The translations under genes were made by a program, and so were the position numbers. The notes under the pieces are model-generated. The model had not been told where the DNA came from and made no database searches. It saw only the letters and a program-made list of their open reading frames with translations. Below, one piece after another: positions 6,213 through 7,036 of a DNA stretch of 7,036 nt (within the stretch, counting starts at the first letter, position 1; each line of letters begins with the position of its first letter). The DNA is from an uncultured Alphaproteobacteria bacterium. GTDB lineage: Bacteria > Pseudomonadota > Alphaproteobacteria > Rs-D84. The DNA is taken from NCBI GenBank assembly GCA_947304085.1, contig CAMZAC010000033.1, positions 1-7,036 on the forward strand, written 5' to 3'.

Positions 6213-6249
6213 TACGTTCGTGTAGGCCTTCCTTTCTGTCTACAATCGA

Positions 6250-6278
6250 ATTTTATCATTTTATGATAAATATGTCAA
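6250..6278 (-). promoter_or_regulatory. Prophage promoter distal to dif, overlapping the rep stop codon, with a spacer palindrome
   Basis: On the minus strand a perfect TTGACA (6278-6273) overlaps the rep stop codon (6277-6275). It is followed after 17 bases by TAAAAT (6255-6250, 5 of 6) with a TGA extension (6258-6256). A 7-base inverted repeat TTTATCA/TGATAAA (6252-6258 and 6264-6270, loop of 5) fills the spacer and touches the -10, the position of a typical repressor operator. The predicted start is near 6243. Confidence 0.65.
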
Positions 6279-7036
6279 CGGTTTTCTAAAATCGTCTGTA
6301 CGGTCGGTTTTTCGTCGTATTCTCGCTTTAATAATTTAAGTTTTCGCATCCTTTGTTGATATGTCATTTCGATATATTCTGATTCGGATAAATCAGTTTG
6401 ACTTAATATTTTTTCCCATTGTTCGCGACCATTTTTTTCTTTGTAATATGAATATATATCAAATTCGATTGGATATTCTTGTTCGTATTGTTTTTCCATT
6501 GGTTTTGGTATTTTTTCTAAATGTACGCCTTTTTTCCAATTTACGAATATTCCGTTATCTTTTACAATTTTTTCTTTGTTTGTTTCCCAATAATAACTTC
6601 CTATATATCCGAGACTTGATGCACTTATACTTTCCCTTCGTTGTTTCCATACTTCCATATGTTCTTTTAATATATTTCTTGCTTTCTCTGTTTCTGCATT
6701 TTTGTATGCTTCATTTAATTGATTACAGGTTTTGTTTACTATTCCTGATACATTACTGAATTTTTTTGTATTATATCTTGCAACGTATGCTGCAACATTT
6801 GCATTTACGTCTGCAATTATTACATATCCATGCCCCCATATGCTATTTATCTTTTTGCTTTTGTATAAATAATATCCTCGTCTATCTCTGCTATGTCTTA
6901 CCATATCCTCTGGTTTAAAATTGAACACTACTGCATGATGATGTGCTCTTCCTTTTTTTGTTCCATATTCATGGCATTGTATATATCTTAGTGGCTTTTT
7001 TTGTGGTTTTCTGCTTGATATTGAATATATTGCTTC
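6275..7036 (-). CDS. Microviridae replication initiation protein (VP4 / phiX174 protein A family), 5' end missing
   Basis: This rolling-circle initiator nicks the phage double-stranded replicative form at the origin and stays covalently bound through Tyr. The frame is open from the window edge (7036) to the TGA at 6277-6275, 253 residues, so the N-terminus lies outside. A GTG at 6928 would cut off the metal-binding motif and is not the start. Visible motifs are CHEYGTKKGRAHHHAVVFNF (21-40), which contains the HUH metal site (H32-H34), and AAYVARYNTKK (82-92), the catalytic Y84-x3-Y88 pair followed by Lys as in phiX174 protein A (YVAKYVNKK). The remaining half is charged and helical, as in gokushovirus VP4 proteins, and includes HLEKIPKP and a C-terminal Arg/Lys-rich segment. 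Arg codons are mainly AGA, unlike the host genes. Next towards the host are two outward promoters and dif. Confidence 0.9.
   Translation of the reverse strand, partial: EAIYSISSRKPQKKPLRYIQCHEYGTKKGRAHHHAVVFNFKPEDMVRHSRDRRGYYLYKSKKINSIWGHGYVIIADVNANVAAYVARYNTKKFSNVSGIVNKTCNQLNEAYKNAETEKARNILKEHMEVWKQRRESISASSLGYIGSYYWETNKEKIVKDNGIFVNWKKGVHLEKIPKPMEKQYEQEYPIEFDIYSYYKEKNGREQWEKILSQTDLSESEYIEMTYQQRMRKLKLLKREYDEKPTVQTILENR

Larger units (their letters stand above)
6144..7036. mobile_element. Temperate microvirus (Microviridae, gokushovirus-like) prophage, one end only
   Basis: The segment from the dif core to the window edge contains a Microviridae-type replication initiator and a phage intergenic region with two promoters. 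Temperate microviruses that integrate at dif with host XerC/XerD, without an integrase of their own, are known in Enterobacteriaceae. Arg codon use in the rep gene (mostly AGA) differs from the neighbouring host genes (mostly CGT/CGC), consistent with foreign origin. Capsid and pilot genes and the second dif copy would lie beyond position 7036. Only the rep end is visible, so completeness cannot be judged. Confidence 0.8.

Noticed and set aside
6225..6245. Minus-strand AGAAAGGAAGGCC with flanking TGTAG/CTACA, reminiscent of an SRP RNA apical loop
   Set aside because: The conserved SRP domain IV core (GGAAGCAGCC with its symmetric loops) is not present and the stem is only five pairs. It may be a small transcript structure but there is no basis for an RNA gene call.
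6361..6759. A 132-codon + strand open frame, hydrophobic when translated
   Set aside because: It is antisense to the Microviridae rep gene, which has clear catalytic motifs. The hydrophobic character comes from the T-rich complement of an A-rich coding strand.

Overview
The window looks like a piece of an AT-rich alphaproteobacterial chromosome. The evidence is indirect: a hisS-prfA pair, an RF1 whose anticodon-mimic tripeptide is Pro-Glu-Thr as in many alphaproteobacterial RF1s, and a site with a 19-base identity to the E. coli dif core. No rRNA or other direct taxonomic marker is present, so this placement is inference. All intact genes read with the standard bacterial code. prfA itself ends in TGA, so UGA serves as a stop.

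Layout, left to right. Positions 1-477 hold the 3' part of an unrecognised + strand protein with a Gly-rich hydrophobic C-terminus, closed by a terminator. Positions 510-690 are a regulatory leader before hisS: a promoter, a 22-codon uORF starting almost at the predicted transcription start with adjacent His-His codons, a GC-rich hairpin formed over those codons, and a possible second promoter. Then come hisS (692-1984) and prfA (1986-3050), one base apart. aroK (3095-3670) has its own promoter so close to its ATG that its mRNA should be leaderless. mscL (3657-4208) overlaps aroK and carries a C-terminal double-CxxC zinc-ribbon-like motif. A bidirectional terminator (4220-4249) separates these from two minus-strand genes: a small single-pass membrane protein (4262-4633) and an MFS transporter (4803-6053), each with its own promoter.

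Right end. At 6133-6160 lies a clear dif/XerCD site. Immediately beyond it is a replication initiator (6275 to the window edge, minus strand) with the HUH and double-Tyr motifs of Microviridae (phiX174 A / gokushovirus VP4 family). The best reading is a temperate microvirus prophage integrated at chromosomal dif by host XerC/XerD, with only its rep end in the window. Two strong-looking promoters between rep and dif point out of the prophage towards the host MFS gene; one has a palindrome in its spacer.

The core genes (hisS, prfA, aroK, mscL) are housekeeping: histidyl-tRNA supply, translation termination, the shikimate pathway and osmotic protection. The most unusual points are the dif-integrated microvirus and the candidate leaderless His-containing leader peptide upstream of hisS.
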